Shown here one piece after another: positions 1-8,586 of a stretch of 64,000 nt of DNA. The first letter of the stretch is position 1. The number at the start of each line of letters is the position of its first letter. A program made the position numbers and the translations under genes. The stretch comes from Caenispirillum salinarum_A (GTDB taxonomy: Bacteria; Pseudomonadota; Alphaproteobacteria; Rhodospirillales; Rhodospirillaceae): the NCBI RefSeq assembly GCF_044803115.1, contig NZ_CP085224.1, positions 4,340,001 through 4,404,000 of the forward strand, in the 5' to 3' direction. A model generated the notes under the pieces. That model was given only the letters and a program-made list of their open reading frames with translations. It did no database searches and had not been told where the DNA came from.

Positions 1-94
1 GCCTTCCGGGATACATGCTGTAGCCTATGGGCGCCTCGGGCCGAGGGGGTTCGGGGGAGGCAATCCATCATCACGACCGAGCGGCGCCAGGCTC

Positions 95-730
95 ATGGCC
101 AACGACAAAAAAGCCAAACGTCCCATCGAGATCGTCATCGCGGAAAAGAACCCGTTGCTCCAGAGCAGCCTGATCAAGCTGTTCGCCGGCGACGAGCGGT
201 TCACCCTGCTGCACATGTGCCCGGACGGCGAACGCTTCCTGGCCGTGTGTGACCGCATGACCTTCGATGTGGGGATCATCGGGTGGGAAATGCCCTACCT
301 TGACGGCCGGGGTGTACTGGAGGCCCTGAGCCGCCGGCAGGAGCGCCCGCGCACCATCGTCTACACCGGCAGCGGCAATCCCGACATTCCGCGCATGGCC
401 ATGAGCCTGGGCGCAGCCGGGTTCTGCTCCAAGTCCGATCCACCGGCGCAGTTGCTGGAAACCGTCGCCGCCGTGGCCGACGGACGCATGATGTTCCCCT
501 TCGTCGACGTCAGCAAGCTGTCCGACGACCCGCTGGCCGGCCTCACCCGCCGCGAGCGCGAACTGCTGACCAGCCTTGCCAGCGGCTTCACCAACCAGCA
601 GATCGCCGAAAAGCTCGACATCTCGCTGAACACGGTGAAATTCCACCTCAAGAACCTCTACGACAAACTGGGCGTCAGCAACCGGGCCCAGGCCGTCGCC
701 TTCTTCCTTAAAGGCCGCGACCGGGGCTGA
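95..730 (+). CDS. LuxR/NarL-family regulator with degenerate receiver domain
   Basis: DNA-binding transcriptional regulator of 211 residues. The N-terminal half (about 11-125) has the receiver fold and the C-terminal part (about 145-205) is a LuxR-type helix-turn-helix containing LTRRERELLTSLASGFTNQQ and a recognition helix around NTVKFHLKNLYDKL. The receiver looks non-phosphorylatable: the acidic pair that should bind Mg2+ is Glu17-Lys18, and the phosphoacceptor aspartate is replaced by Gly63 in IIGWEMP. The conserved Thr91 and Lys113 remain. Output is therefore probably controlled by ligand binding, abundance or dimerisation rather than by a kinase. No partner kinase is adjacent and the targets are unknown. 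The assignment as a regulator is firm; the phosphorylation-independent mode is inference. Confidence 0.9.
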   Translation: MANDKKAKRPIEIVIAEKNPLLQSSLIKLFAGDERFTLLHMCPDGERFLAVCDRMTFDVGIIGWEMPYLDGRGVLEALSRRQERPRTIVYTGSGNPDIPRMAMSLGAAGFCSKSDPPAQLLETVAAVADGRMMFPFVDVSKLSDDPLAGLTRRERELLTSLASGFTNQQIAEKLDISLNTVKFHLKNLYDKLGVSNRAQAVAFFLKGRDRG

Positions 731-756
731 AGCGCGTCGACCCGCAGTCCAGGTAC

Positions 757-1400
757 CGCGCCGGAACACCACCTCCTGAGCGGGCCGGCGCCCGCTGGGG
801 CTTTGCGAGGCGCTCGGCGCCTCGCGCTCCCGCTGGCTTGGGGCGGCGGCCCCGGTGCGGCACCGCGCCGGAGAGGCCGGGACATGGCCTCTCCATCAGC
901 ACACCGGGCAGCGAAACGCGAGCGCGAGGCCCCGTGGGCCTCGCATCACTCCATTCGCGCGCACGCGCGAAAAATGACCCAGCGCGCCGGAACACCGCCA
1001 CCTGAGCGGGCCGGCGCCCGCTGGGGCTTTGCGAGGCGCTCGGCGCCTCGCGCTCCCGCTGATTTGGGGCAGCGACTTGGTGCGGCACCGCGCCGGAGAG
1101 GCCGGGACATGGCCTCTCCGCCACCACACCGGCCAGCGAAACGCGAGCGCGAGGCGCCGGGGGCCTCGCATCACTCCATTCGCGCGCCCGCGCGAAAGAT
1201 GACCCAGCGCGCCGGAACACCGCCACCTGAGCGGGCCGGCGCCTGCTGGGGCTTTGCGAGGCGCTCGGCGCCTCGCGCTCCCGCTGATTTGGGGCAGCGA
1301 CCTGGTGCGGCACCGCGCCGGAGAGGCCGGGACACGGCCTACTCCACCAGCACGCCAATCAACGATACGCGAGCAGGAGGCGCTGGCAACGGCTCCGGAG
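757..1400. repeat. Tandem ~226-bp structured repeat array, about 2.8 copies
   Basis: This otherwise gene-free stretch holds three head-to-tail copies starting near 759, 985 and 1210, so the period is 225-226 bp. The first two are full length and the third decays after about 1340. Each unit contains several short inverted repeats: GCGAGGCGC-tcg-GCGCCTCGC (805-825), GGAGAGGCC-N7-GGCCTCTCC (870-894), GCGAGGCCC-cgt-GGGCCTCGC (924-944) and TTCGCGCG-ca-CGCGCGAA just before 973. The stems mostly persist where loops differ, although one is shortened in copy 2. Open frames cross the array but have no recognisable protein features. It lies between the 3' ends of a luxR-type gene and the atp operon, a usual place for REP/BIME-like elements. 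Confidence 0.85.
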
Positions 1401-1402
1401 AC

Positions 1403-1442
1403 GCCAAAACCCCGCCGCCGGCGGGCCGGGGCGGGGTTTGGC
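1403..1442 (-). terminator. Putative intrinsic terminator of the F0 atp operon
   Basis: Downstream of atpF on the minus strand, GCCAAACCCCGCC can pair with GGCGGGGTTTTGGC (one bulged base), with a GC-rich loop. The T-run is only four bases and sits in the 3' arm, so termination may be partial. Confidence 0.6.
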
Positions 1443-1468
1443 AGGTCGGGATGCCGCGGGCGCTGCGA

Positions 1469-2005
1469 TCAGTGCAGCTTGTTCGGCAAGTCCTTGATGG
1501 TCTGGTCGACCAGGGCGTCGGCTTTGGCCGCCGACATGTTCTCCTGCAGCAGCTTTCCGGCCGCAGCGACGGCAACGTCGACCGCCTGGTTGCGGACTTG
1601 GCGCATGGCTTCCGCCTCGGCGTGGGCGATGCGGTCCATGGCCTGCCTTTCGCGACGCTTGATGGACTCTTCCAGCGCCTGCTCCGACTCAGCCCGGATG
1701 CGGTCCGCCTCGGTGCGGGCGTGGGCGATGATGTCCTCGGCCTCGCTCATGGCGTCGCGCTGTTTGCGCTGGTACTCGGCAAGCAGGGCCTGCGCGTCCT
1801 CGCGGAGCTTGCGGGCCTCCTCGAGCTTCGTGCGGATCTGCTCGGCGCGGGTGTCTAGCGACGCCGTCAGGGCGCGGGCGACCGGACGGAAGAAGGCGAC
1901 GATGACGAGGATGAAGGCAACGGCGACCCAGAAGGTCGGGTCCGCATAGAACGCCGTGGCATGTGCGTCACCGGCGGTTTCGGCGGCGATGGCGGCACTG
2001 ATCAT
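1469..2005 (-). CDS. atpF: ATP synthase F0 subunit b
   Basis: Peripheral-stalk subunit of F0F1 ATP synthase, 178 residues. One membrane helix near the N terminus (about 25-43, FWVAVAFILVIVAFF) is followed by a long charged amphipathic coiled coil running to about residue 160, the classic b-subunit architecture. It forms the stator that links F0 subunit a to delta on F1. The ATG overlaps the stop codon of the upstream b' gene (ATGA), which suggests translational coupling of the two stalk partners. It is the last gene of the F0 cluster; a hairpin terminator lies about 30 bp beyond its stop. Confidence 0.97.
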   Translation of the reverse strand: MISAAIAAETAGDAHATAFYADPTFWVAVAFILVIVAFFRPVARALTASLDTRAEQIRTKLEEARKLREDAQALLAEYQRKQRDAMSEAEDIIAHARTEADRIRAESEQALEESIKRRERQAMDRIAHAEAEAMRQVRNQAVDVAVAAAGKLLQENMSAAKADALVDQTIKDLPNKLH

Positions 2006-2496
2006 CAGCGGGTCTCCTTCAGGGCGGCAGCGACGGCGGCCTCGGCCTTGTCGTCGGCGATCGACACGCCGGCCACCTTGTCGGCGACGGCCTTGGCCGC
2101 ATCGGTCGCAACCTCGCGAATGGAGGCCAGAGCCTCGTCGCGGGCCTTGGAGATGCGGGTCTCACCCTCCGCGATCTGCTGGGCGAGCTTTTCGGCGACG
2201 TCGCGGTTACGCTCTTCCGCCTTGCGGGACATTTCGTCCTGCGCGCCCTTCATGACCTCGTGCGCCTTGGCGCGCGCCTCGGCGAGGGCCTTCTCGTAGG
2301 TCTGGATGGCGGCGTCGGTGTCCGCCTTCAGTTGCGTGGCGCGCTCCAGATCGTCGTCGATCATCTTCTGGCGCTGTTCCATCACGTCGCCAATGCGCGG
2401 GATCGCGAACCGGGAGATGATGAAGTACAGGGCGACGAAGGTGACCACCAGCCAGAAGATCTGGGACGGAAAGGACAAGAAGTCGAACTGCGGCAT
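2005..2496 (-). CDS. atpF2: ATP synthase F0 subunit b' (second b-type stalk subunit)
   Basis: A diverged b-type subunit of 163 residues. The N terminus carries one membrane helix (about 10-30, IFWLVVTFVALYFIISRF) followed by the short motif IPRIGDVMEQRQ and then a long coiled coil. Many alphaproteobacteria, cyanobacteria and chloroplasts have a heterodimeric b/b' stalk instead of the b2 homodimer of E. coli, and this gene with the adjacent atpF fits that pattern. The gene follows atpE after a 211-bp spacer containing a strong hairpin, which may lower its expression relative to subunit c. Sometimes named atpG in this group, but it is not the gamma subunit. Confidence 0.95.
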   Translation of the reverse strand: MPQFDFLSFPSQIFWLVVTFVALYFIISRFAIPRIGDVMEQRQKMIDDDLERATQLKADTDAAIQTYEKALAEARAKAHEVMKGAQDEMSRKAEERNRDVAEKLAQQIAEGETRISKARDEALASIREVATDAAKAVADKVAGVSIADDKAEAAVAAALKETR

Positions 2497-2640
2497 ACCT
2501 TAGGCTCCTGGTGGCAAGACGGCCGCCTGTCTGGCGCACGCCGAAGGGCCTCCTCATCGTGTCATGACGGGTGCGCCATGGGATGAAAAGCCCGACGGCC
2601 GTGATGTGCCACGGCCCCCTTTCACGAAACGGGCCGGGAA

Positions 2641-2681
2641 GCCGGCCGGCGGGCGATGCAGGGGCACCCCCGCCGGCCGGC
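2641..2681 (-). promoter_or_regulatory. Strong hairpin in the atpE-b' intercistronic spacer
   Basis: GCCGGCCGGCGGG (2641-2653) and its exact complement CCCGCCGGCCGGC (2669-2681) form a 13-bp GC stem with a 15-nt loop. No T-run follows on the minus strand. It lies just beyond the stop of atpE, the cistron whose product is needed in many copies, so an mRNA-stabilising or partial-termination role is plausible. That role is inferred from position only. Confidence 0.6.
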
Positions 2682-2707
2682 TGCCGGCGTCATTCCTTCG
2701 CTGCGAA

Positions 2708-2935
2708 TTACGCGGCGAACAGGAGGATCAGCGCGACGACCAGGGCGAACAGCGCGATGGCCTCGGTCACGGCGAAGCCGATCCAGCCGTACAGCTCGAC
2801 GCTGCTCTTGGCGGCCGGGTTGCGGCCGACGGTGGCGATCAGGTTGGCCCAGATGTTACCCACACCGATACCAGAACCGATCATGCCGATAGCGGCCAGG
2901 CCGGCACCAATCATCTTAGCAGCTTCAGCGTCCAT
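2708..2935 (-). CDS. atpE: ATP synthase F0 subunit c (proteolipid ring)
   Basis: A 75-residue hairpin of two membrane helices that assembles into the proton-driven rotor ring. Helix 1 is glycine-rich (MIGAGLAAIGMIGSGIGVG). The polar loop has the conserved Arg-Asn-Pro in VGRNPAA. Helix 2 contains the proton-carrying glutamate in FAVTEAIALFAL. Length and both motifs are typical. It lies between atpB and the b' gene, with spacers of about 110 and 210 bp that are long for this tight operon, the second holding a 13-bp hairpin. Confidence 0.98.
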   Translation of the reverse strand: MDAEAAKMIGAGLAAIGMIGSGIGVGNIWANLIATVGRNPAAKSSVELYGWIGFAVTEAIALFALVVALILLFAA

Positions 2936-3044
2936 TTCTCTCTTCCCTTGTCAAAAAGGCACAGGTTGAAGGCTCATGCGTGACCCGCAGGGCGGGCTAC
3001 CGGTGGGCCGGGACGCCGCCTGAGCGCCCGGACCACCCGATCCA

Positions 3045-3767
3045 TCAGTGCATGTTGATGGCGTCGTTGAGGTAGATGCAGGTCAGGATGGTGAACACGT
3101 AGGCCTGCAGGGCGGCAATGCCGATCTCCAGCAGGGTGACGCCGAACACGACGGCCAGGGGAATGAACCCGAAGAAGCCAAGCGCGACGACGAAGCCGGC
3201 GAGCACCTTCAGCATGATGTGGCCCACCGTCATGTTGGCGAACAGACGGACCGACAGGCTGAAGGGACGCGACAGGTAGGAAATCAGTTCGATCGGGATC
3301 AGGATCGGCGCCGTGGCGATGGGCGCACCGTGCGGGAAGAACATCCGCAGGAAGTGCGTGCCGTGCCGGGCGAAACCAATGATCGTGACCGCGACGAAGA
3401 TGAACAGGGCAAGCGCCGCCGTCACCGCGATGTGGCTGGTGAAGGTGAAGCTGTAGGGCAGAAGCCCCAGCATGTTGCCCAGGAACACGAACATGAACAG
3501 CGTGAAGATGAAGGGGAAGTACTTCATCCCTTCCTTCCCCACGTTGTCGCGAATCATGTTCGCGATGAATTCGTAGAACACCTCGTTCACCGACTGCCAC
3601 CGGCCGGGCACCAGCGCGCGCTTGCGCGTGCCGTACCAGAAGAACAGCGCGGAAAGACCGACCGCAATGGCCATGAACAGGGCCGAGTTGGTGAAGGAGA
3701 TGTCGACGCCACCGACCTGAATCTCGACGAGCGGCTTGATATCGAATTGCTCAACCGGACTAGCCAC
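3045..3767 (-). CDS. atpB: ATP synthase F0 subunit a (proton channel)
   Basis: Integral membrane subunit that supplies the two proton half-channels next to the c-ring; 240 residues with several hydrophobic helices. The invariant arginine facing the c-ring glutamate lies in the motif LSVRLFANMTVGH. The N terminus (SPVEQFDIKPLVEIQVGGVD) and the segment PFIFTLFMFVFLGNMLGLLP are typical of alphaproteobacterial AtpB. It follows atpI and precedes atpE in the usual order. The ATG at 3767 is preceded by a purine-rich AAGAGGAACG. Confidence 0.97.
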   Translation of the reverse strand: MASPVEQFDIKPLVEIQVGGVDISFTNSALFMAIAVGLSALFFWYGTRKRALVPGRWQSVNEVFYEFIANMIRDNVGKEGMKYFPFIFTLFMFVFLGNMLGLLPYSFTFTSHIAVTAALALFIFVAVTIIGFARHGTHFLRMFFPHGAPIATAPILIPIELISYLSRPFSLSVRLFANMTVGHIMLKVLAGFVVALGFFGFIPLAVVFGVTLLEIGIAALQAYVFTILTCIYLNDAINMH

Positions 3768-3840
3768 GGTCGTTCCTCTTCTTTATGGCCCTTGCGGGCC
3801 GGCCAACCCTGGGGTCACGCGGGCATAAAAAAACAGCCCG

Positions 3841-4212
3841 TCAGGACCCCGTGTCGTCGGAGCGGCGCTCCGCCTCCTTCTTGCGCTCCACCGCCTTGCC
3901 AAGGCCGACGCTCTGGTCGAGTCCCTGGACCACGCGGTAGATGTTCATCGCCCCCGAGGCGAACCCCAGGAGGAGGAACAGAACCATGAACCATGGCGCC
4001 GTTCCCAACCACTGGTCCAGGAAGTAGCCGATGGCGACTCCGACCAGGACAGCGGCCGTGAACTCGATGCTGATGCGAAAGGCGATCCCGATGCCCGAGA
4101 CATTGCGCGCCCCAGGCCCCTCCTCGTCCTTCCGCCCTGCGTCCGTGGCCTTTTGGGCCGCCCGGATGCGGGCATCGATATCATCCAAGGTGGGCTTTTT
4201 ACCATCATTCAT
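3841..4212 (-). CDS. atpI: AtpI/AtpZ-type ATP synthase accessory membrane protein
   Basis: Small protein of 123 residues at the head of the F0 operon. It has a charged N terminus, two membrane helices (about 48-66, EFTAAVLVGVAIGYFLD, and 73-92, PWFMVLFLLLGFASGAMNIY) and a hydrophilic basic tail. Family members (AtpI/Unc1) assist c-ring assembly or Mg2+ supply and are not part of the finished enzyme. Position first in the cluster and topology support the call. A consensus-like promoter lies about 100 bp upstream of the start. Confidence 0.9.
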   Translation of the reverse strand: MNDGKKPTLDDIDARIRAAQKATDAGRKDEEGPGARNVSGIGIAFRISIEFTAAVLVGVAIGYFLDQWLGTAPWFMVLFLLLGFASGAMNIYRVVQGLDQSVGLGKAVERKKEAERRSDDTGS

Positions 4213-4313
4213 TTCGCGGTGCGGTCCTCAACGTTCCGGAGCGATGCGCCGACCGGTCCCGATGCGCAGAGCACCGCGCGAAACTGTGGGTGAGCCCCCT
4301 CAAAATCGCGCGC

Positions 4314-4342
4314 ACCATAAGGTTTGCCTGCCCCCCTGTCAA
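4314..4342 (-). promoter_or_regulatory. Sigma70-type promoter of the F0 atp operon
   Basis: Read on the minus strand, TTGACA (4337-4342) is followed after exactly 17 bp by TATGGT (4314-4319). This is a perfect -35 and a good -10 at ideal spacing, about 100 bp upstream of the atpI start, which would leave a leader of roughly 95 nt. The rest of the 4213-4472 gap shows no gene. Confidence 0.65.
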
Positions 4343-4472
4343 GCCGTAAAACCCTGCCCGTCACCGGGCGCAGCAGGCTGAAAATCGTTCGATAACAGAG
4401 AGTTAGAGACCACCCAGGCACGGTGCGGGCATACTACCCGTCAGGGCGGGTGCGCACAAGAGGCCGCTGCCG

Positions 4473-7400
4473 TCAGCCGGCGTCGCGGATGCGCTCGGCC
4501 TCGTTCAGGTCTACCGACACCAGCGTCGAGACGCCGCGCTCGGCCATGGTGACGCCGAACAGGCGATCCATGCGCGCCATGGTCATGCGGTGGTGGGTGA
4601 CCACCAGGAAGCGCGTCGAGGCTTCCGACATGCGCGTCAGTTCGTCGAGCATGTGGCAGAAGCGGTCCACGTTGGCGTCGTCCAGCGGCGCGTCCACCTC
4701 GTCGAGCACGCAGATGGGCGCGGGGTTGACCAGGAAGACGGCGAACAGCAGCGCGAGCGCCGTCATGGCCTGCTCCCCGCCCGACAGCAGCGACAGAATT
4801 TGCAGCCGCTTGCCCGGCGGCGAGGCCATGATCTCCAGCCCCGCCTGCAACGGATCATCGGATTCGGTGAGCGCCAGGTGCGCCCGGCCGCCGCCGAACA
4901 GCCGCACGAACAACTGCCGGAAGTTGCGGTCCACCTTCTCGAAGGCGGCCAGCAGGCGCTGGCGGCCCTCGCGGTTCAATTCGTTGATGCCCTGGCGCAG
5001 GCGGGCGATGGCGGCCACCAGGTCGTCACGCTCCGCCGTCAGGGTCTGGACCTGCTCCTCCAGCTCGGTCACCTCCTGCTCGGCGCGCAGGTTCACCGGC
5101 CCCATCATCTCGCGCTCGCGCGAAAGCCGTTGCAGTCGGTCCTCGGCCTCCTTGAGGTCGGGGGCGGCCGGCGCCTCGGGGTCGTCCAGCCCCGCCAGCG
5201 CGCGCGTGTCCTCCGGCTTGCAGTCGAGTCGCTCCGACACCGCCGCGGCGATCTGCTGACATTGAGAGCGGCCGTTTTCCACGGCGCTTTCCGCCCGCAC
5301 CCGGTCCTCGCGGGCCTTGGCGAGCGCGTGTTCGGCATCGCGCAGCACGCGGTCGGCCTCGCGCAAACGGCTGTCGCCGTCCGCCAGCGCGTCGGCGGCC
5401 ACGCGGCGTTGCGTCTCGGCGCGGTCGATCTGCTCCGCCAGGGCCTCGCGCTGCTCCGAGATTTCCACCGGGCGCTCGGCGAGCCCCTGAAGCTCCTCCA
5501 TCACCGCCTCGCGTCGGGCCTCAAGCTCGGCGAACTGCCCCGCCGCGCCCTCCTTGCGCCGCGCCCACGAGGCCAGGTCGTCCTCCACCGTCTTCAGGCG
5601 GGCGGCGCGGGTCTCGGCCTCGCGGAACACCCGGTCATGCTGGGAGCGCGCCTCGGCCAGCCGCGTGCGCAGCTCGGCCACCCTGGTGCGCAGCGTGTCG
5701 ATGCGGCCCCGGTCGGCGCCGCCGTCGCCCAGGCGCTCGCGCGCCTCGCGGGCCTCCTCGGCCTGGGCACGGGCCTCGGCGAGGTCGCCTGCAAGCTGCT
5801 CGATGGTCTGATCGAGCGCCGAGAGGCGGCTTTCCGTCGCGGCGTTGCGGCGCGACAGTTCCACCTGCCGGTTGCGCGCCTCGGTCAGGGCGCTTTCGAC
5901 AGTGCGTTCGCGATCGCGGGCGGTACGGGCGGCCTCCTGCGCGTGATCGACGGCCAGCCGGGCGTCCTCCACCCGGTTTTCCGCCGCCTCCACGCGGGCG
6001 TCGTGCTCCTCCAGCGCCTCGCGCAACTCGTTCAGGCGATTGCGCTGGCGCAGCCGCGTGGCGGCGGCGGACGGTGCCCCGGCCTCCGACGCGAACCCGT
6101 CCCAGCGCCACAGGTCGCCCTCGGCCGTCACCAGCCGCTGGCCCGGCGCCAGTTCGCGCGCGAGCGCAGCCCCCGTCTCGCGGTCCTTCACCACGCCCGT
6201 CGCCGCCAGCCTGCGCGCCAGCGCGGGGGCGCCGGAGACGTGCCGGTCCAGCGGCTCCACGCCCGGCGGCAGCGGCGCCGGATCGGGCAGCGGCGACAGC
6301 GCCTGCCAGCGGCGCGGGCCGTCGTCGGCCTCGGGCGCCGAAAGATCAGCGCCCAGCGCCGCACCGAGCGCCTGCTCGAAGCCCGGCGCCACGGTCAGCG
6401 CATCCAGCACCGGCGCGCCCAGCCCTTCCAGGTCGTCGGCCTCGCGCTCCGCCGCCAGCAGGTCTGCCAGGGCGTCGATTTCGGCGGTATGGCGGGCACG
6501 GGCCGCGCTTTCGGTCTGCAGCGCGTCGCGGGCGGATTCGTAGTCGGACTGGCGGGCATCGCGCGCCTCGTCGGCCTCGGCACGGGCGAGGCGCGCGGTC
6601 TCCACCGCCTCTTCCGCCGCCATGAGCCGTTCCTCGGCCAACTCCAGGTCCTCGGCCGGGACGCCGGCGGCGGCTGCGGAGGCGCGGCTGTCCTCGGCCT
6701 CTTTCAGGCGACGCTCGACCCGCTCCGCACGCAGTTCGGACTCCTCCACCCGGCGCAGCAGGGCCCTGCGCTGGGCCTCGTCCGTCGCGGCCTGTTCGGT
6801 CAGGCGGGTGAGTTCGGCCTCGCGGTCGTTGACCTCGTCGGTGACGACGGCCAGTGCCTCGCGCGCTTCTTCCTGCTCGATGGCCTCGTCGGCGGAGGCC
6901 TCCACCAGCGCGTCCCGCTCCTCCGTCAGCCGGGCGACGGCCTGCTCGGCGTCCTGGGCGCGGGCGGTTTCCCGCTGGATGTCGTCGGCGATCTGGGCGA
7001 GGCGACGTTCCGCTTCCTGCCGGCCGGCGGCAAGTCGCTTTTCCTCGGCGTCGAGCTGTTCGCGCGCCAGCACCAGCCGTTGCAGGCGGGCGGCGGCCTC
7101 GGCCTCGGCCTCGCGCAGGGCCGGCATGGCCTCGGACGCCTCCATCTGCTCGCGCGAATGGGCGGCGGCGGCGCGGGTGAGGTCGGCGACCTGGGACTCG
7201 GCGTCGCGGAAGGCGGCCTTGGCAACCTCAAGACCGTCGATGGCCTTCGTCCAGCGCAGGTGCAGAACCAGCGCCTCCACCTGCCGGATCTGTTCCGACA
7301 GCGCCCGATAGCGCGCGGCCTGGCGGGCCTGCTTGCGCAGGTTGCCGAGCTGGCCGTTGAGCGCCTGGAGCACGTCCTCCAGCCGTTGCAGGTTGGCTTC

Positions 7401-7964
7401 CGCGCCCTTCAGCCGCAGTTCCGCCTCGTGCCGGCGGGTGTGCAGGCCGGAGATGCCGGCCGCTTCCTCCAGCAGCCCGCGCCGCTGGGCCGGCTTGGCG
7501 TTGATGAGCGCGCCGACGCGCCCCTGGCTGACCATGGCCGTGGACCGGGCGCCGGTGGCGGCGTCGGCGAACAGCAACTGGACGTCCTTGGCGCGGGTCT
7601 CCTTGCCGTTGACCTTGTAGCTGGAGCCCTTGCCGCGTTCGATGCGGCGGACGATCTCCAGCTCGTCGGCGGTGTTGAACAGGGCCGGTGCCGTGCGGCT
7701 GCGGTTGTCCAGACCGACGGTCACTTCCGCGATATTGCGCGCGGGGCGGTGGGAGGTGCCGCCGAAGATGACGTCGTCCATCTCCCCGCCGCGCATCTGC
7801 TTGGCGGACGTTTCGCCCATGACCCAGCGCAGCGCCTCGACAAGGTTGGACTTGCCGCAGCCGTTGGGGCCGACGATGCCGGTCATGCCCGGCTCGATCA
7901 AAAGCTCCGTCGGGTCGACGAAGCTTTTGAAGCCGGTCAGGCGCAGGCGGGAGAAACGGATCAA
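4473..7964 (-). CDS. smc: Chromosome segregation/condensation ATPase SMC
   Basis: SMC dimerises, binds DNA and with ScpA/ScpB condenses and segregates the chromosome. The 1163-residue protein shows the full architecture: an N-terminal Walker A (GPNGCGKSNLVEALRW, about 33-48), a first long coiled coil, a hinge near the middle (about 500-650), a second coiled coil, and a C-terminal head with the ABC signature LLSGGEQAMTALALLFA followed by Walker B VLDEVDAPLDDANVDRF. Length is normal for alphaproteobacteria. It lies upstream of the DsbA-like and DciA-like neighbours in genome order but is transcribed last of that minus-strand set; the gap to the DsbA-like gene is only 31 bp. Confidence 0.98.
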   Translation of the reverse strand: MIRFSRLRLTGFKSFVDPTELLIEPGMTGIVGPNGCGKSNLVEALRWVMGETSAKQMRGGEMDDVIFGGTSHRPARNIAEVTVGLDNRSRTAPALFNTADELEIVRRIERGKGSSYKVNGKETRAKDVQLLFADAATGARSTAMVSQGRVGALINAKPAQRRGLLEEAAGISGLHTRRHEAELRLKGAEANLQRLEDVLQALNGQLGNLRKQARQAARYRALSEQIRQVEALVLHLRWTKAIDGLEVAKAAFRDAESQVADLTRAAAAHSREQMEASEAMPALREAEAEAAARLQRLVLAREQLDAEEKRLAAGRQEAERRLAQIADDIQRETARAQDAEQAVARLTEERDALVEASADEAIEQEEAREALAVVTDEVNDREAELTRLTEQAATDEAQRRALLRRVEESELRAERVERRLKEAEDSRASAAAAGVPAEDLELAEERLMAAEEAVETARLARAEADEARDARQSDYESARDALQTESAARARHTAEIDALADLLAAEREADDLEGLGAPVLDALTVAPGFEQALGAALGADLSAPEADDGPRRWQALSPLPDPAPLPPGVEPLDRHVSGAPALARRLAATGVVKDRETGAALARELAPGQRLVTAEGDLWRWDGFASEAGAPSAAATRLRQRNRLNELREALEEHDARVEAAENRVEDARLAVDHAQEAARTARDRERTVESALTEARNRQVELSRRNAATESRLSALDQTIEQLAGDLAEARAQAEEAREARERLGDGGADRGRIDTLRTRVAELRTRLAEARSQHDRVFREAETRAARLKTVEDDLASWARRKEGAAGQFAELEARREAVMEELQGLAERPVEISEQREALAEQIDRAETQRRVAADALADGDSRLREADRVLRDAEHALAKAREDRVRAESAVENGRSQCQQIAAAVSERLDCKPEDTRALAGLDDPEAPAAPDLKEAEDRLQRLSREREMMGPVNLRAEQEVTELEEQVQTLTAERDDLVAAIARLRQGINELNREGRQRLLAAFEKVDRNFRQLFVRLFGGGRAHLALTESDDPLQAGLEIMASPPGKRLQILSLLSGGEQAMTALALLFAVFLVNPAPICVLDEVDAPLDDANVDRFCHMLDELTRMSEASTRFLVVTHHRMTMARMDRLFGVTMAERGVSTLVSVDLNEAERIRDAG

Positions 7965-7995
7965 CGCGGATTACCCTGGTACGCGCCGCGGCGGA

Positions 7996-8586
7996 CTATT
8001 CCACCGCCTCGGCCAGGGCGTCGGGCAGCGCGGTGTAGGCGGGCAGCACCTCGCCGTCGACGATCAGCGTCGGGGTGCCGGAGATGCCGTATTCCTGCTG
8101 ACCCTGCTGCTTGACCTGCTGGATGGTGTTGAACAGGCCCTCGTTGTTCAGGCAGGCGCTCAACCCCTCGGCCGACAGGCCGGCAAGGCGGGCGTAGCCC
8201 TGGATGGCCTTCAGCGGGTCCTGGGCGCGGGCCCAGTTCTCCTGGCCGGCGAACAGGGTTTCCAGGAAAGGGAAGTAGTTCTGCTCGGGCACGCAGCGCG
8301 CGACCAGGGCGGCGGCGGCGGCCAGGGGGTCCAGAGGGAAGTCGCGGAAGACCAGCTTGGCCTTGCCGGTCTCGATGTACTTTGCCTTCACCTCGGGCAG
8401 CACGTCGGCATGGAAATTGGCGCAGTGGCCGCAGGTGAGCGAAGAGTATTCAAGAATGGTCACCGGCGCGTCGGGGTCGCCCATGACGCGCTCCTGGTAC
8501 TCCTTGGTGGCGAGGTCGGACTGGGCGGCGGCCGGGCCGGCCAGCACCAGGATGAAGGCGGCAAACAGGAACGCGATGCGGTTCAC
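7996..8586 (-). CDS. DsbA-family periplasmic thiol:disulfide oxidoreductase
   Basis: Secreted thioredoxin-fold protein of 196 residues with a signal peptide (about 1-21, ending AGPAAAQ). The active site is Cys52-Gly-His-Cys55 in SSLTCGHCANFH, and the cis-proline loop is GISGTPTLIVDG. An alpha-helical insertion lies between them as in DsbA/DsbG-like members. It probably introduces or isomerises disulfides in exported proteins. A DsbA-like gene next to smc is a common alphaproteobacterial arrangement. The family call is firm, but oxidase versus isomerase cannot be decided from the sequence. A DsbD-like reductase is encoded at 23.9-26.0 kb. Confidence 0.92.
   Translation of the reverse strand: MNRIAFLFAAFILVLAGPAAAQSDLATKEYQERVMGDPDAPVTILEYSSLTCGHCANFHADVLPEVKAKYIETGKAKLVFRDFPLDPLAAAAALVARCVPEQNYFPFLETLFAGQENWARAQDPLKAIQGYARLAGLSAEGLSACLNNEGLFNTIQQVKQQGQQEYGISGTPTLIVDGEVLPAYTALPDALAEAVE

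Noticed and set aside
757..1400. CRISPR array
   Set aside because: Repeats are ~226 bp, directly adjacent and without short unique spacers; no cas genes are near.
803..1858. Open frames through the repeat array and the end of atpF
   Set aside because: They depend on the repeats, have no start signal or domain, and run antisense into atpF.
4590..8114. Very long open frame antisense to smc
   Set aside because: In GC-rich coding DNA the opposite strand often stays open. It has no recognisable domains, and smc on the other strand is unmistakable.
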